Below are positions 1-8,120 of a stretch of DNA of 46,184 nucleotides, in pieces. The notes below the pieces were generated by a model. That model saw only the letters and a program-made list of their open reading frames with translations. It was not told the DNA's origin and did not search any database. The stretch is from Symbiobacterium thermophilum (GTDB lineage Bacteria; Bacillota; Sulfobacillia; UBA995). The position numbers were made by a program, and so were the translations under genes. The stretch's first letter is position 1. Each line of letters starts with the position of its first letter. The stretch is from NCBI GenBank assembly GCA_020725145.1, contig DYFO01000013.1, positions 1-46,184 of the forward strand. The letters run 5' to 3'.

Positions 1-49
1 TTTTGTCTGAGTGAGCCAATGTCCCTTCGGCTACATTTTAGCTGAGTGA
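1..49. repeat. Two direct repeats, possible transposon end
   Basis: The 14-base unit TTTTGTCTGAGTGA at 1-14 recurs as TTTTAGCTGAGTGA at 36-49, with two differences and a period of 35. Multiple short terminal repeats of this kind are known at the ends of IS21-family elements, and they lie at the left edge of the window with no gene between them and the tmRNA promoter. I infer a transposon terminus whose body would lie to the left. The assignment to IS21 rests on general resemblance only, and no transposase is visible here. Confidence 0.3.
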
Positions 50-59
50 TCGCGTGCCC

Positions 60-88
60 TTGCGGAGTCTTTAGAAACATGTTAGTAT
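60..88 (+). promoter_or_regulatory. Promoter of ssrA
   Basis: TTGCGG at 60-65 and TAGTAT at 83-88 are separated by 17 bases. The predicted start near 95 leaves a short 5' precursor before the mature tmRNA end at 124, as expected for RNase P processing. The position fits, but the -35 is only a moderate match. Confidence 0.5.
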
Positions 89-123
89 GAAAGTCCACCC
101 CTGCTTTTGCGACGAAACACTTT

Positions 124-476
124 GGGGGCGAGTCAGATTCGACGGCGGCAGTGCCGGGAGGAGTAGCAGGCCGGGGACCAGGACCCCGCACCAACCTGGA
201 AAAGCAGAAACGCCAACGAGAGCTACGCTCTGGCTGCCTAGCGCAGCCACGTTCCTCCAGTCCCCTCCCGCGGGACTGCCAGGAGCGTCAAACTAGCGGG
301 ATACTTCTGGGGAAACCGGCCCGGGTCCCCAGAGGAAACCTGACGGGCCTGGCCCGAGCCGGATCCTTCCCTTGGGAGACGGGGAGGGCGACCAAAGCAA
401 AGCAAGGGATAAGCCTGTAGAAGCTCCTTACGGTGCGCCGGCGGACCCGCCGGGCAGCTCGGCGGCGCCTCCACCA
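124..476 (+). ncRNA. ssrA: tmRNA (transfer-messenger RNA)
   Basis: tmRNA rescues stalled ribosomes and adds a degradation tag. The 5' acceptor strand GGGGGCG (124-130) pairs with CGCCTCC (466-472), followed by ACCA. The conserved block AGATTCGACGG lies just inside the 5' end. An internal reading frame encodes ANESYALAA followed by TAG (213-242), the usual ALAA tag ending; the exact resume codon is uncertain. AAGCCTGTAG in the 3' half is also typical. Odd point: the T-arm position (447-465) forms a 6-bp stem CCGCCG/CGGCGG with loop GGCAGCT, not the expected TTCGA-type loop. The tag should be recognised by ClpXP and Lon-type proteases, which are encoded downstream in this window. Confidence 0.9.
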
Positions 477-482
477 CTTTCG

Positions 483-515
483 AGCGGCTCCGGAAAGCGT
501 TACCGGAGCCGCTTT
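483..515 (+). terminator. Terminator of ssrA
   Basis: A perfect 11-bp inverted repeat, AGCGGCTCCGG (483-493) and CCGGAGCCGCT (503-513), with a 9-base loop, followed by a short T run. It begins seven bases after the tmRNA CCA end. Confidence 0.8.
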
Positions 516-561
516 CGCGTTCGCCAGAAGGGTAAGTGCGCCGGGTCGAGAAATAGTAGGC

Positions 562-1471
562 ATGCCCTACCAGGGATTCCGCATCATCGACTTTCACGTG
601 CACTTCCCGCTGGGCTGGCGGCTGGGTGCTGCCGCCCCACAGCCTGCGGATGCCCATATCCCCTCGCCCCAGGAGTACGCGCGGCGCCGCCGCGCCGAGT
701 GGCGGCGGGACAGAGCCCGGCGGGCCCGAGGAGACGGCCGACCGCTGGGCGGCCGAGGTCGACCGTTACGGTCTGGAGCGGGTGGTGGTGGTCACCGGCG
801 GCGGGAACGCGACGCTCGCCGGGCTGGTGGCGCGCCACCCTGGCAAGCTGGTGGGGCTTGCCCATCATTCGTTGCTCGATCCCGACCCGGCGGGGGAGCT
901 CAAGCGTGCCCTTGATGAGTTCGGGCTGCGGGGTTACAAGGTCATCGCCACGGGTCAGGACTTCGACCTGGACGATCCCGCCTTTGAAGCGGTTTGGAGC
1001 TTGCTCGAAGAGCGCGCCGCCCCGTTGCTCATCCATTTCGGCTTCCTGGGGCTGGGCGGAGGATGGATGACCCATCCCAACCAAAATCCCCTGGCCATCG
1101 CGGGCGTGGCGCACCGTCATCCCGGCCTGCCGATCGTCATCCCCCATTTCGGCTCCGGTTACTGGGAAGAGGTGCTGCGGTTGTGCTGGGGCTGCCCAAA
1201 CGTTTTCGTGGACAGCTCGGGGTCCAACCAGTGGGTGAGATGGTTGCCATACCGGCTCGACCTTGAGGACCTCTTCCGCAAGGCCTACGAGACCATCGGG
1301 CCCGGCCGTTTGATCTTCGGCACCGATTCCAGCTGGTTCCCACGGGGCTTTTGCTTCCGTTACCTCCAGGAGCAGATGCGGGTCTGCCGGCAGATCGGGA
1401 TGGGAGAGCAGGACATTCAGGCCGTCTTCGCCGGCAACGCCGCCCGCCTGCTGGGTCTGCCATGGCCTTGA
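562..1471 (+). pseudogene. Amidohydrolase (TIM-barrel), frameshifted
   Basis: The N-terminus starts at ATG 562 and carries the metal-binding HxH motif (IIDFHVHFP). The rest of the protein, from about TEPGGPEETADRW onward, lies in the +1-shifted frame through the stop at 1471. It contains the other amidohydrolase_2 signatures: LIHFGF, VIPHFG and a late LIFGTDSSW aspartate. The two frames meet near 701-715, around the run GGCGGCGGGA, as if one base had been gained or two lost. Read across the shift the protein would be about 302 residues, normal for the family. It may be a recent pseudogene or a sequencing error, since the downstream coding region shows no other damage. The substrate cannot be told. 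Its 3' end overlaps the amidase start. Confidence 0.75.
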
Positions 1472-3087
1472 AGACCGTCGCAGGCAGGAGGCCTGCTGCC
1501 GTTGGCCCGTACGTGACCTTGCTTGCGGCGGCGATGGTATGCGCACTGCTCTGCCTGGCCTCCGGCCGTGCAGAGGCCACCACGGCGAGCGCCGGTCGGG
1601 TGCTCGGCCTGGACTGGCGGGTGGCAAACGACCGCGCTGCGCTGGTGATCGGGGTGGCCGGACGTCCGGCGTTCGCCGTGCGGGACCTGGACGGCGAGCC
1701 TCCCCTGCTGGTGGTCGATGTGTTGGGCTCACCGCTTCCCTCCGGACTGGTCCTGCCCCTGACCGCCGGCGAGGCCGGACTGCGGCGGGTGTCGTGGGAG
1801 CATCAGGCCGGTTCCGGTCTCACGAGGATCGTTCTCGAGCTGGAGGCCCCGGTTAGCTACCGCGTTCGCTTCGACGCCCTCACCTCATGCGTGCTGGTGG
1901 AAATCGACTACCAGGTCATCCGCGTGGCCCATGAGGGCGAAGGCAACGACAGCCGTCTGCTCATCGAGACCAACGGACCGGTAAGCTACCACATGGTGCC
2001 GCCGGGAGGGAACGGCCGCCTGGTCATCGACGTGCCTTGTGCGGGGCTGTCGCCTCACCAGCCCGCGGGCTCCTTCGCGGTCCGGGGTTCGCCGGTGCGG
2101 CGGGTGACCGTGACCGCGGGCCAGCCCGGAGGTGTCAGGATCGCGGTGGACGTGGATCCGACCGTGGTCCCCTATCCCGTGCACGATGGCCGGGGCCTGC
2201 AGATCACCTTCACCCCACGGGTGCGAAAGGTAAGCCTTCGAATGGCGGGAGGGGCACCCCAGCTGGTGGTGCTCACCACCACGCGCGTCGGCGTCCAGGC
2301 GGCTTTTCTGCTGCGGCCCGCACGATTGGTGCTCGACCTCCAAGGGGCTTCGCTGGCGTTGGATGTTCCCCCGGAACTCGAGGGTGTGGGAGCGGTGACG
2401 GCCGTCAGCGTCACCCAGCAGACCGATCCCCTCGCGGTGCGCATCGTGGTCGGCCTCGGGCAGTACGCCGGCCACGTGGCGAACTGGAGCCAGGCGGGAA
2501 CCGTGCTTCGCGTGGATTTCCCCCTGCCCGACCTGCGAGGGGTGGTGGTGGCCGTGGACGCCGGTCACGGAGGATACGACCCGGGCGCGCTCTCGCGAAG
2601 CGGGCTGCAGGAGAAGGATGTGACGCTGGATCTGGCCCTCGCCCTCGGAGCTCGTCTACGCCAGGCGGGGGCAACGGTGGTGCAGACCCGTACCGAGGAT
2701 GTGTTCGTTAGCAACGAGCGTCGCGCGGAGATCGCCAACACAGCGAGGGCACGTGTGTTGATCTCCATCCACCTCAACTCCTACCGTGACCCCTCGGTCA
2801 GGGGGGCCGAAACCTACTACTCCCGTGTCAACCGCGGCGGCGCCGGACTTGCCGAACACCTGCAGGCGTCGCTGGTGGAGCGTACCGGCCTTTGGGACCG
2901 TGGCCTGCGGACCGAGGAATTCGTGGTGCTCCGTGAAGCGGCCATGCCGGCCGCCATGGTGGAAGCGTTGTACCTGTCCAGCCCCGACGATGCCGCGCTG
3001 GTGGCCGATCCCGCCTTCCGCGAGCGTCTGGTGGAAGGCATCTTCGCCGGGCTGCTCAGTTACCTCGCCGTTCACGGAAAGCGCTAG
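1462..3087 (+). CDS. N-acetylmuramoyl-L-alanine amidase with AMIN-like region
   Basis: This is a secreted cell-wall hydrolase that cleaves the bond between N-acetylmuramic acid and L-alanine. Starting at ATG 1462 it has 541 residues. A basic N-terminus and hydrophobic core ending near residue 39 form a signal peptide. About 300 residues of repeated beta-rich sequence resembling AMIN domains follow. The Amidase_3 domain covers about 358-540: DAGHGG (zinc ligand His369), a Glu near 383 in QEKDVTL, SIHLN (His437) and catalytic Glu501 in MVEALYLS. The start overlaps the preceding gene by ten bases and has no clear ribosome site, suggesting translational coupling. In Bacillus, gerM sits before rph; here the amidase takes that place. 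A role in spore or cell wall turnover is inferred. Confidence 0.88.
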   Translation: MALKTVAGRRPAAVGPYVTLLAAAMVCALLCLASGRAEATTASAGRVLGLDWRVANDRAALVIGVAGRPAFAVRDLDGEPPLLVVDVLGSPLPSGLVLPLTAGEAGLRRVSWEHQAGSGLTRIVLELEAPVSYRVRFDALTSCVLVEIDYQVIRVAHEGEGNDSRLLIETNGPVSYHMVPPGGNGRLVIDVPCAGLSPHQPAGSFAVRGSPVRRVTVTAGQPGGVRIAVDVDPTVVPYPVHDGRGLQITFTPRVRKVSLRMAGGAPQLVVLTTTRVGVQAAFLLRPARLVLDLQGASLALDVPPELEGVGAVTAVSVTQQTDPLAVRIVVGLGQYAGHVANWSQAGTVLRVDFPLPDLRGVVVAVDAGHGGYDPGALSRSGLQEKDVTLDLALALGARLRQAGATVVQTRTEDVFVSNERRAEIANTARARVLISIHLNSYRDPSVRGAETYYSRVNRGGAGLAEHLQASLVERTGLWDRGLRTEEFVVLREAAMPAAMVEALYLSSPDDAALVADPAFRERLVEGIFAGLLSYLAVHGKR

Positions 3088-3124
3088 CACGTCCGCCCGC
3101 CGTGGGGCCCGATAGGAGGCGCGA

Positions 3125-3153
3125 TTGACCGCATCCCTGCCCTCTGCTATGAT
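3125..3153 (+). promoter_or_regulatory. Promoter of rph operon
   Basis: TTGACC (3125-3130) and TATGAT (3148-3153) with a 17-base spacer, 39 bases before the rph GTG. This is a strong vegetative-type match. It would drive rph, rdgB and the phosphoesterase gene. Confidence 0.75.
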
Positions 3154-3191
3154 CCTGATCATCCTGGTCCTGCTCCCGGGAGGGAAATGCG

Positions 3192-3950
3192 GTGCGCGAG
3201 GATGGCAGGCACCCTTCGGAACTGCGCCCCTGCACGCTCAACCGAGGCGTGCTGAAGTACCCCGAGGGATCGGCGCTGATCCTGCTCGGAGACACCCGCG
3301 TGATCGCCACCGCCTCGGTCGAGGACAAGGTGCCTCACTTCCTCAAGGGGACCGGGCGAGGGTGGATCACCGCGGAGTACGCCATGCTCCCCCGTGCCAC
3401 CCCCGAGCGCAACCCGCGGGAGGTCGCCGCCGGCCGGCCGGCCGGGCGCACGCAGGAGATCCAGCGCCTGATCGGTCGATCGCTGCGGGCGGTGGTGGAC
3501 CTCGAGGCCTTGGGCGAGCGGACGTTGTGGGTGGACTGCGATGTGCTGCAGGCCGACGGCGGAACCCGCACCGCGGCGATCACCGCCGGCTTCGTAGCGC
3601 TGGTCGAGGCCCTGGCGCGGCTACGCCTGGCGGGCAGGCTGGAGGACTGGCCGGTCCGCGACCATGTCGCCGCCATCAGCGCCGGCCTGGTGGACGGTTC
3701 CGCGGTCCTCGACCTCTCCTACGCCGAGGACTCGCGCGCGCGGGTGGACTTTAACGTGGTGATGACGGGACGCGGCGAATTCGTGGAGGTGCAGGGCACG
3801 GGAGAAGGCGGACCGTTCACCGCCGACGAGCTTGACGGGCTGTTGCAGCTGGCCCGCCAAGGCGTGGCGACCCTTATCCGTCTCCAGCAAGAGGCCCTCG
3901 CCGGCCTCGAGGGCCTCCCCCGGGAAGAGAGGGAGCTGGGCTGCGTCTGA
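3192..3950 (+). CDS. rph: Ribonuclease PH
   Basis: Phosphorolytic 3'-5' exoribonuclease that trims tRNA precursors to the CCA end. The GTG start at 3192 follows GGGAGG and gives the standard opening R-DGR...ELRP...RG. Family blocks present are [43 protein letters not shown] and [16 protein letters not shown]. The length of 252 residues is normal. It is the first gene of a three-gene overlapping operon (rph, rdgB, phosphoesterase), the same order as rph-ysnA-ysnB in Bacillus. Confidence 0.96.
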   Translation: MREDGRHPSELRPCTLNRGVLKYPEGSALILLGDTRVIATASVEDKVPHFLKGTGRGWITAEYAMLPRATPERNPREVAAGRPAGRTQEIQRLIGRSLRAVVDLEALGERTLWVDCDVLQADGGTRTAAITAGFVALVEALARLRLAGRLEDWPVRDHVAAISAGLVDGSAVLDLSYAEDSRARVDFNVVMTGRGEFVEVQGTGEGGPFTADELDGLLQLARQGVATLIRLQQEALAGLEGLPREERELGCV

Positions 3951-4570
3951 CGCTGGTACTTGCCACCGCCAACCGTGGGAAGGCAGCCGAACTCGTGCGC
4001 GGTCTGGAACCTTTGAGGGCGCTGGGTCTTCAGCTGCGCACGGCAGCCGATTTCCCCGAGGTGCCTTCCCCGGAAGAGACCGGTGCCACCTACCGTGAGA
4101 ACGCATCGCTGAAGGCGACCTGGTGGGCGACGCGGACGGGCCTCTGCGCGCTGGCCGATGACTCGGGGCTCGAAGTGCGGGCGCTGGGGGGAGCGCCCGG
4201 GCCGTACTCGGCGGTCTGGGCCGGACCCGAGGCCTCGGATGCGGACAACAACCGCGAACTCCTGGCCGCGTTGGCCGGTGCCACCGACCGGCGGGCGATC
4301 TTCCGCTGCTGCCTGGCCCTGGCCTGGCCGGACCGACGGGTCCGCTTCTTCGAAGGCAGTTGCGAGGGAACGATAGCAGAGCGCCCGGCGGGAGACCACG
4401 GATTCGGCTACGATCCCCTGTTTTACCTGCCGGAGGCGGGAGCCACGCTGGCCGAGCTTCCGCCGGAGGTGAAGGATCGCCTGAGTCACCGCGGCCGCGC
4501 GCTGGGCCGGCTGCGGTCGTTTCTCGCCCGCGAACTCGGGGCGGAAGGGGAGTGCGGGTCCTGCGGATAG
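3941..4570 (+). CDS. rdgB: XTP/dITP pyrophosphatase (RdgB/HAM1)
   Basis: House-cleaning enzyme that hydrolyses non-canonical purine triphosphates to monophosphates. The family N-terminus [14 protein letters not shown] begins upstream of the first in-frame GTG (3995), so the start must be one of two CTG codons, 3941 or 3947. CTG 3941 is six bases after AGAGAGGGAG; CTG 3947 would overlap the rph stop as CTGA. Later motifs are [28 protein letters not shown] and [15 protein letters not shown]. From 3941 it has 209 residues. The 3' end overlaps the next gene by 19 bases. Confidence 0.92.
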   Translation: MRLTLVLATANRGKAAELVRGLEPLRALGLQLRTAADFPEVPSPEETGATYRENASLKATWWATRTGLCALADDSGLEVRALGGAPGPYSAVWAGPEASDADNNRELLAALAGATDRRAIFRCCLALAWPDRRVRFFEGSCEGTIAERPAGDHGFGYDPLFYLPEAGATLAELPPEVKDRLSHRGRALGRLRSFLARELGAEGECGSCG

Positions 4571-5061
4571 CGGTGGTATCCGACACCCACGGACACCTTG
4601 GGGCCGTGCAGAAGGTGCTGGGCGCGGCCGGTCCCTTTGACATGCTGCTGCACGCCGGCGATCACTATCAGGACGGCCTGCGGCTGGGACAGGCGCTCGG
4701 GATCGCCGTCAAGGCGGTAGTGGGAAACTGCGATCTGGGCGTGGCCGGGCCCGAAGAGGAGCTTCTGCGGGTGTGGGATCGCCGCATATTGCTCACCCAT
4801 GGTCACCGCTACCGGGTGAAGCGCACCATGAAACTGCTTCAGTACCGCGCACTTCAGGTGGGGGCGGACGTCGTCATCTTCGGCCACACTCACCTGCCGG
4901 TGAAACTGCTGGACGGAGGGACTCTCTTCCTTAACCCCGGCAGCCCGGTCTGGCCGGAGGGACGGGATCGCCGCCGGACCTGGGCCACGCTCGACCTCGG
5001 CGCGCAATGCCGCGTGGAGATGCTCACCGTGGAACCGCCGGCCGACGAACACGAAAACTAG
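4552..5061 (+). CDS. YfcE/MJ0936-type metallophosphoesterase
   Basis: Small dimetal phosphodiesterase of 169 residues. Metal motifs run in order: SDTHGH, HAGDHYQD, VGNCD (the usual GNHD with Cys in place of His), LTHGH and FGHTHLP, ending with LNPGSP. The GTG start at 4552 lies directly after GAAGGGGA inside the end of rdgB, so translation is probably coupled. It matches Bacillus ysnB in position. The natural substrate of this group is uncertain. Confidence 0.9.
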   Translation: MRVLRIAVVSDTHGHLGAVQKVLGAAGPFDMLLHAGDHYQDGLRLGQALGIAVKAVVGNCDLGVAGPEEELLRVWDRRILLTHGHRYRVKRTMKLLQYRALQVGADVVIFGHTHLPVKLLDGGTLFLNPGSPVWPEGRDRRRTWATLDLGAQCRVEMLTVEPPADEHEN

Positions 5062-5140
5062 TGGTCGTCCTCCGCTGACTAGCCGATACCTCCTTGTCCC
5101 ATACTAACGGGGCAGACTTCAGGACAAGGGGGGGGTTACG

Positions 5141-5374
5141 GTGCATCATCACTCCAACATCACCCAGCGCGAGCTCCTGGATCTGGGTGAGCTCTGCCGG
5201 GCCGAGGCTACGGTAGCCGAGAAGCTTGCCTTCTTCTCCGAGCACGTCGGCAATCCCGAGATCCGGCGCGTCTGCCAGGAGCATCTGTCGCGGCATATCC
5301 ACCACTACAACACCCTGGTAGGCCAGGTCCAGCGCATGGCAGGCGGCGCGGGACCCGGGCCCCGGCACTCGTGA
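5141..5374 (+). CDS. Small CotF-like spore coat protein
   Basis: A 77-residue, mostly helical, His-rich protein: MHHHSNITQRELLDLGEL, then an acidic/basic helix pair ending HLSRHIHHYNTL. This resembles the short partner of CotF-family coat proteins, which have a ferritin-like helical fold. The GTG start at 5141 follows AAGGGGGGG. It lies nine bases upstream of the larger CotF-like gene, so the two are probably co-expressed. The role in the spore coat is inferred from family resemblance and pairing. Confidence 0.65.
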   Translation: MHHHSNITQRELLDLGELCRAEATVAEKLAFFSEHVGNPEIRRVCQEHLSRHIHHYNTLVGQVQRMAGGAGPGPRHS

Positions 5375-5389
5375 GAAGGGGGGATGGAA

Positions 5390-5842
5390 ATGCAGCCCGA
5401 TCTGAGCGGACGTCACCTCAGTGACCGCACCATCGCCATGGATACCCTGGCGAGCTGTAAGTATCTGTCGGAGCTTTACCACGTGGCTTCGCAGGAGGCG
5501 GCCGACCCGTCCTTGCGTCGCACCCTCGACCATCTGATGCGGGCGAACCTGGAGATGGGTGAGGAGGTCTTCCGCCTGAGCCACCGCCACGGCTGGTACC
5601 AGGTTCCCAACGCGGATCACCGCCAGGTAAGCGATTTCCTGCACCACCACCGCACCATCGAGGGTGGTCAGCGCCAGCACGAGCGCTTCGGCGGCCATGA
5701 AGTGCGTTACGGCGAGCGCATCGGCCCCGAGGCAGGCGGCTTTCCCTATGCCACCGCGCCCGGCTACGGACCTCCCGTCGGTGCCGAAGGCTTCGGCATC
5801 GAGCGTCACGAAACGGTAGGTTGGGGCCCGCGTCAGTACTAG
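5390..5842 (+). CDS. CotF-like spore coat protein
   Basis: About 150 residues with the CotF-type core: LSDRTIAMDTLASCKYL, then ASQEAADPSLRRTLDHLM, ending in a motif near WYQVPNAD typical of the family. The C-terminal third (about 90-150) is low-complexity, rich in Gly, His, Tyr and Pro. ATG 5390 is preferred because AAGGGG ends seven to nine bases upstream; an in-frame ATG at 5384 is almost inside that site. It indicates that the host forms spores. Confidence 0.75.
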   Translation: MQPDLSGRHLSDRTIAMDTLASCKYLSELYHVASQEAADPSLRRTLDHLMRANLEMGEEVFRLSHRHGWYQVPNADHRQVSDFLHHHRTIEGGQRQHERFGGHEVRYGERIGPEAGGFPYATAPGYGPPVGAEGFGIERHETVGWGPRQY

Positions 5843-5911
5843 TCGACGGGGCGGGAAGGCGCCGGATGTGGCTGGCCGGCGCCTTCGCGCTGTTTGGCCG
5901 ATCTCCGCAAA

Positions 5912-5940
5912 TTGACTGCCCAACGCGACCGCAGTATACT
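5912..5940 (+). promoter_or_regulatory. Promoter of tRNA cluster
   Basis: TTGACT (5912-5917) and TATACT (5935-5940) with a 17-base spacer, 12 bases before tRNA-Pro. It is a strong match in a region with no coding sequence. Confidence 0.85.
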
Positions 5941-5952
5941 GAAATCGCGCGG

Positions 5953-6029
5953 CGGGGCGTGGCGCAGCTTGGCAGCGCGCCTGCTTTGGGAGCAGGAGGT
6001 CCCGGGTTCAAATCCCGGCGCCCCGACCA
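5953..6029 (+). tRNA. tRNA-Pro(TGG)
   Basis: Acceptor CGGGGCG pairs with CGCCCCG. The anticodon loop TTTGGGA has anticodon TGG, the T-arm is CCGGG-TTCAAAT-CCCGG, and A73 with an encoded CCA follows. It is the first of seven tRNA genes. Confidence 0.97.
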
Positions 6030-6085
6030 GCCGATGTCCACGGGCGAGTGCCGGTCGCGCGCATCCGGCCGCGCGGCCCGTGTCT

Positions 6086-6115
6086 TTGACGATCGCAGCG
6101 CCGCTATGCTATACT
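6086..6115 (+). promoter_or_regulatory. Second promoter in tRNA cluster
   Basis: TTGACG (6086-6091) and TATACT (6110-6115) with an 18-base spacer, 25 bases before tRNA-Gly. It would give the last six tRNAs their own start. Confidence 0.75.
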
Positions 6116-6140
6116 TGGTGGCGCGGGTTTGGGAAACAAC

Positions 6141-6214
6141 GCGGGAGTAGCTCAATGGTAGAGCCCTGCCCTTCCAAGGCAGTTACGTGGGTTCGATTCC
6201 CATCTCCCGCTCCA
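6141..6214 (+). tRNA. tRNA-Gly(TCC)
   Basis: Acceptor GCGGGAG pairs with CTCCCGC. The anticodon loop CTTCCAA contains TCC, discriminator U73 is as expected for glycine, and CCA is encoded. Confidence 0.97.
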
Positions 6215-6222
6215 GGTTCGGG

Positions 6223-6299
6223 GCGCCTGTAGCTCAGTTGGACAGAGCACGGTCCTTCTAAGTCCGGGGCCGCAGGTTCGAATCCTGCCAGGCGCGCCA
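6223..6299 (+). tRNA. tRNA-Arg(TCT)
   Basis: Acceptor GCGCCTG pairs with CAGGCGC; anticodon loop CTTCTAA (TCT); T-arm GCAGG-TTCGAAT-CCTGC; G73; encoded CCA. The anticodon stem CGGTC/GTCCG has a U-U opposition at pair 30-40. Confidence 0.95.
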
Positions 6300-6332
6300 A
6301 AGGTATTGGGAGCCGATAAGGACTCCCTGCGT

Positions 6333-6409
6333 GGTGGATGTAGCTCAGTGGTCAGAGCACCAGGTTGTGGCCCTGGGGGTCGGGGGTTCAAATCCCCTCA
6401 TTCACCCCA
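6333..6409 (+). tRNA. tRNA-His(GTG)
   Basis: Acceptor GTGGATG pairs with CATTCAC with one G-U pair. The extra G(-1) at 6333 faces C73, the hallmark of tRNA-His. The anticodon loop TTGTGGC contains GTG, and CCA is encoded. Confidence 0.97.
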
Positions 6410-6453
6410 AGTTTGCGGGACGGAGACAGGTGCCGTCCTCTGGTTTTGTCTGC

Positions 6454-6527
6454 TGGGGCGTAGCCAAGCGGTAAGGCAGCGGCCTTTGGAGCCGCCAGCG
6501 TTGGTTCGAATCCAGCCGCCCCAACCA
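6454..6527 (+). tRNA. tRNA-Gln(TTG)
   Basis: Acceptor TGGGGCG pairs with CGCCCCA. Anticodon stem GCGGC/GCCGC has loop CTTTGGA (TTG). A73 and CCA are encoded. Confidence 0.97.
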
Positions 6528-6536
6528 TGTTGCCGT

Positions 6537-6612
6537 GGGCCATTAGCTCATCTGGTAGAGCGGCGGTCTTTTAAACCGCGGGTGGAAGGTTCGAGTCCTT
6601 CATGGCCCACCA
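6537..6612 (+). tRNA. tRNA-Lys(TTT)
   Basis: Acceptor GGGCCAT pairs with ATGGCCC. Anticodon stem GCGGT/ACCGC has loop CTTTTAA (TTT). T-arm is GAAGG-TTCGAGT-CCTTC; A73 and CCA are encoded. Confidence 0.97.
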
Positions 6613-6620
6613 GCGTTGAC

Positions 6621-6704
6621 GCGGGCGTGGCGGAACGGCAGACGCGCTAGACTTAGGATCTAGCGGGAAACCCCATGGGAGTTCGAGTCTCCCCGCCCGC
6701 ACCA
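6621..6704 (+). tRNA. tRNA-Leu(TAG)
   Basis: Acceptor GCGGGCG pairs with CGCCCGC. The anticodon loop CTTAGGA contains TAG, and a long variable arm as in class II tRNAs is present. A73 and CCA are encoded. It is the last tRNA of the cluster. Confidence 0.97.
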
Positions 6705-6719
6705 AAGAAGCGACCGGTG

Positions 6720-6741
6720 CCGGGGCCCCGCGGGGCCCCGG
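6720..6741 (+). terminator. GC hairpin after tRNA cluster
   Basis: A perfect 22-base palindrome made of CCGGGGCCCCG and its reverse complement, 15 bases after tRNA-Leu. It lacks a T tract, so it may act as a processing barrier or as a weak terminator before tig. Confidence 0.5.
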
Positions 6742-6797
6742 TCCCATGCTGCGGGTGGCGGCGGGCGGCATAAACTGGCACAGCGGAGTTGACGACA

Positions 6798-8120
6798 TTG
6801 AAGGTAGAGATGGAGAAGCTCGAGCGCAGCAGAGTGCGGCTCGAGGTGGACGTCGGGACCGACGACATCCGCCAGGCCTGGGAGAAAGCGGCGCGACGGG
6901 TGGTCGGCAGGGCCACCATCCCCGGATTCCGCCGCGGTCGGGCGCCGCGCGGGCTGGTTGAGCGCCACCTTGGCAAGGAGCTTTTCCGGAAGGAGACTTT
7001 GGACCTCCTGCTGCCCGAGGCGTACGCGCGAGCGGTGAGGCAGGTCCAGCTGGAACCGGTTGATCTCCCGGACCTTGAGGTGCTGGAGTTCGACGAGGAC
7101 AGAGTGCTGCGCTTCAAGGCCACGGTGGACGTGCGCCCGGAAGTGGAACTCGGCACCTACCGGGGAATGGGACTTGAACTGGCGCCTCCAGAGGTTACCT
7201 CTGAGCAGGTGGAGGCGGAGATCGGGCGGCTCAGGGAAGCTCACGCCCAGCTTGAGGACAGGGGAGAGGAGCCGCTCCGCCCCGGATGGCTGGCGGTTGT
7301 GAACTACCGCATGGTGATCGGCGAGGGATCGCTGGAGGAAGCTCCCGACCAGGACGCACTGCTCGAGCTGGGATCGGCGGGATTGCTGCCGGGAGTAAGC
7401 GAAGCCCTGGACGGGGCCTGTGCGGGCGAGGTGCGGGAGTTCGACGTGAACGTGCCCGAGGACCCCGCATGGGGAGCCGCGTCAGGGCAAGAGGTGCGGT
7501 TCCGGGTGGCGGTGAGGGCGGTCAAGGAGAAAGTCGTGCCGGCTCTGGATGAGGACTTCGCGCGCACCGTGGCGGGGCTTGCGTCACTGGAGGAATTGCC
7601 CGAGCGGGTCAAGAATAGACTGACGGAGGTCGCCAGGCTGGAGGCGCTGGCGAAAGTGCAACAAGCCGTTCTGGCCCGGGTCGTCGAGGAGGCCCGGGTT
7701 GACCTTCCCGAAGCCCTTATAATCCGCCGCCAGCTCGAGATCCGAGAAGAGCTGCATCGCGACCTTGCCCGTCGGGGTTTCACGATGGAGCAGTATCTTT
7801 CCTCCAGGGGCTTGGACGCCGCGGCGCTGGAGGCGGGGATTCGATCCCAGGCCGAACAGGAGGTCAAGTTGAACCTCGTGCTGGACGCCATCGCGGCCGC
7901 GGAGGGGATCCGGGCAACCGCCGAGGACATCGAGGTGGAGACCCAGAGCCTGGCGCTTCGCCACGGCCTTCCGGTGGAGGCAGTGCGGAAGTGGCTGGCG
8001 AAAGCCGACGCGCTGGACAAGCTGCAAAAGAGCCTGGTCAGGCAGAAAACACTGGATTTCCTGGTACAGGTGAACACCTCGGGGCGGAACGGTCCCCCCG
8101 AACGGGAGGAAGGCGTGTGA
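6798..8120 (+). CDS. tig: Trigger factor
   Basis: Ribosome-bound chaperone and peptidyl-prolyl isomerase. TTG 6798 is chosen because it gives the normal opening [19 protein letters not shown] and leaves about ten bases to GGAG at 6784-6787; an in-frame TTG at 6789 sits against that site. The protein then has 440 residues. The ribosome-binding loop GFRRGRAP lies at about 43-50, and an FKBP-like domain at about 150-240 is followed by the helical C-terminal domain. It heads tig-clpP-clpX-lonB-lon, an order combining the tig-clpX-lonB-lon of Bacillus with the clpP position of Proteobacteria. The stop overlaps the clpP start (GTGA). Confidence 0.95.
   Translation: MKVEMEKLERSRVRLEVDVGTDDIRQAWEKAARRVVGRATIPGFRRGRAPRGLVERHLGKELFRKETLDLLLPEAYARAVRQVQLEPVDLPDLEVLEFDEDRVLRFKATVDVRPEVELGTYRGMGLELAPPEVTSEQVEAEIGRLREAHAQLEDRGEEPLRPGWLAVVNYRMVIGEGSLEEAPDQDALLELGSAGLLPGVSEALDGACAGEVREFDVNVPEDPAWGAASGQEVRFRVAVRAVKEKVVPALDEDFARTVAGLASLEELPERVKNRLTEVARLEALAKVQQAVLARVVEEARVDLPEALIIRRQLEIREELHRDLARRGFTMEQYLSSRGLDAAALEAGIRSQAEQEVKLNLVLDAIAAAEGIRATAEDIEVETQSLALRHGLPVEAVRKWLAKADALDKLQKSLVRQKTLDFLVQVNTSGRNGPPEREEGV

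Noticed and set aside
5100-5107. CATACTAA as a sporulation-sigma -10 for the coat genes
   Set aside because: No supporting -35 is evident; kept only as a remark in a finding.
6720-6741. GC palindrome after the tRNAs as a protein operator
   Set aside because: Its position directly after tRNA-Leu and its perfect GC stem fit a terminator or processing hairpin better.
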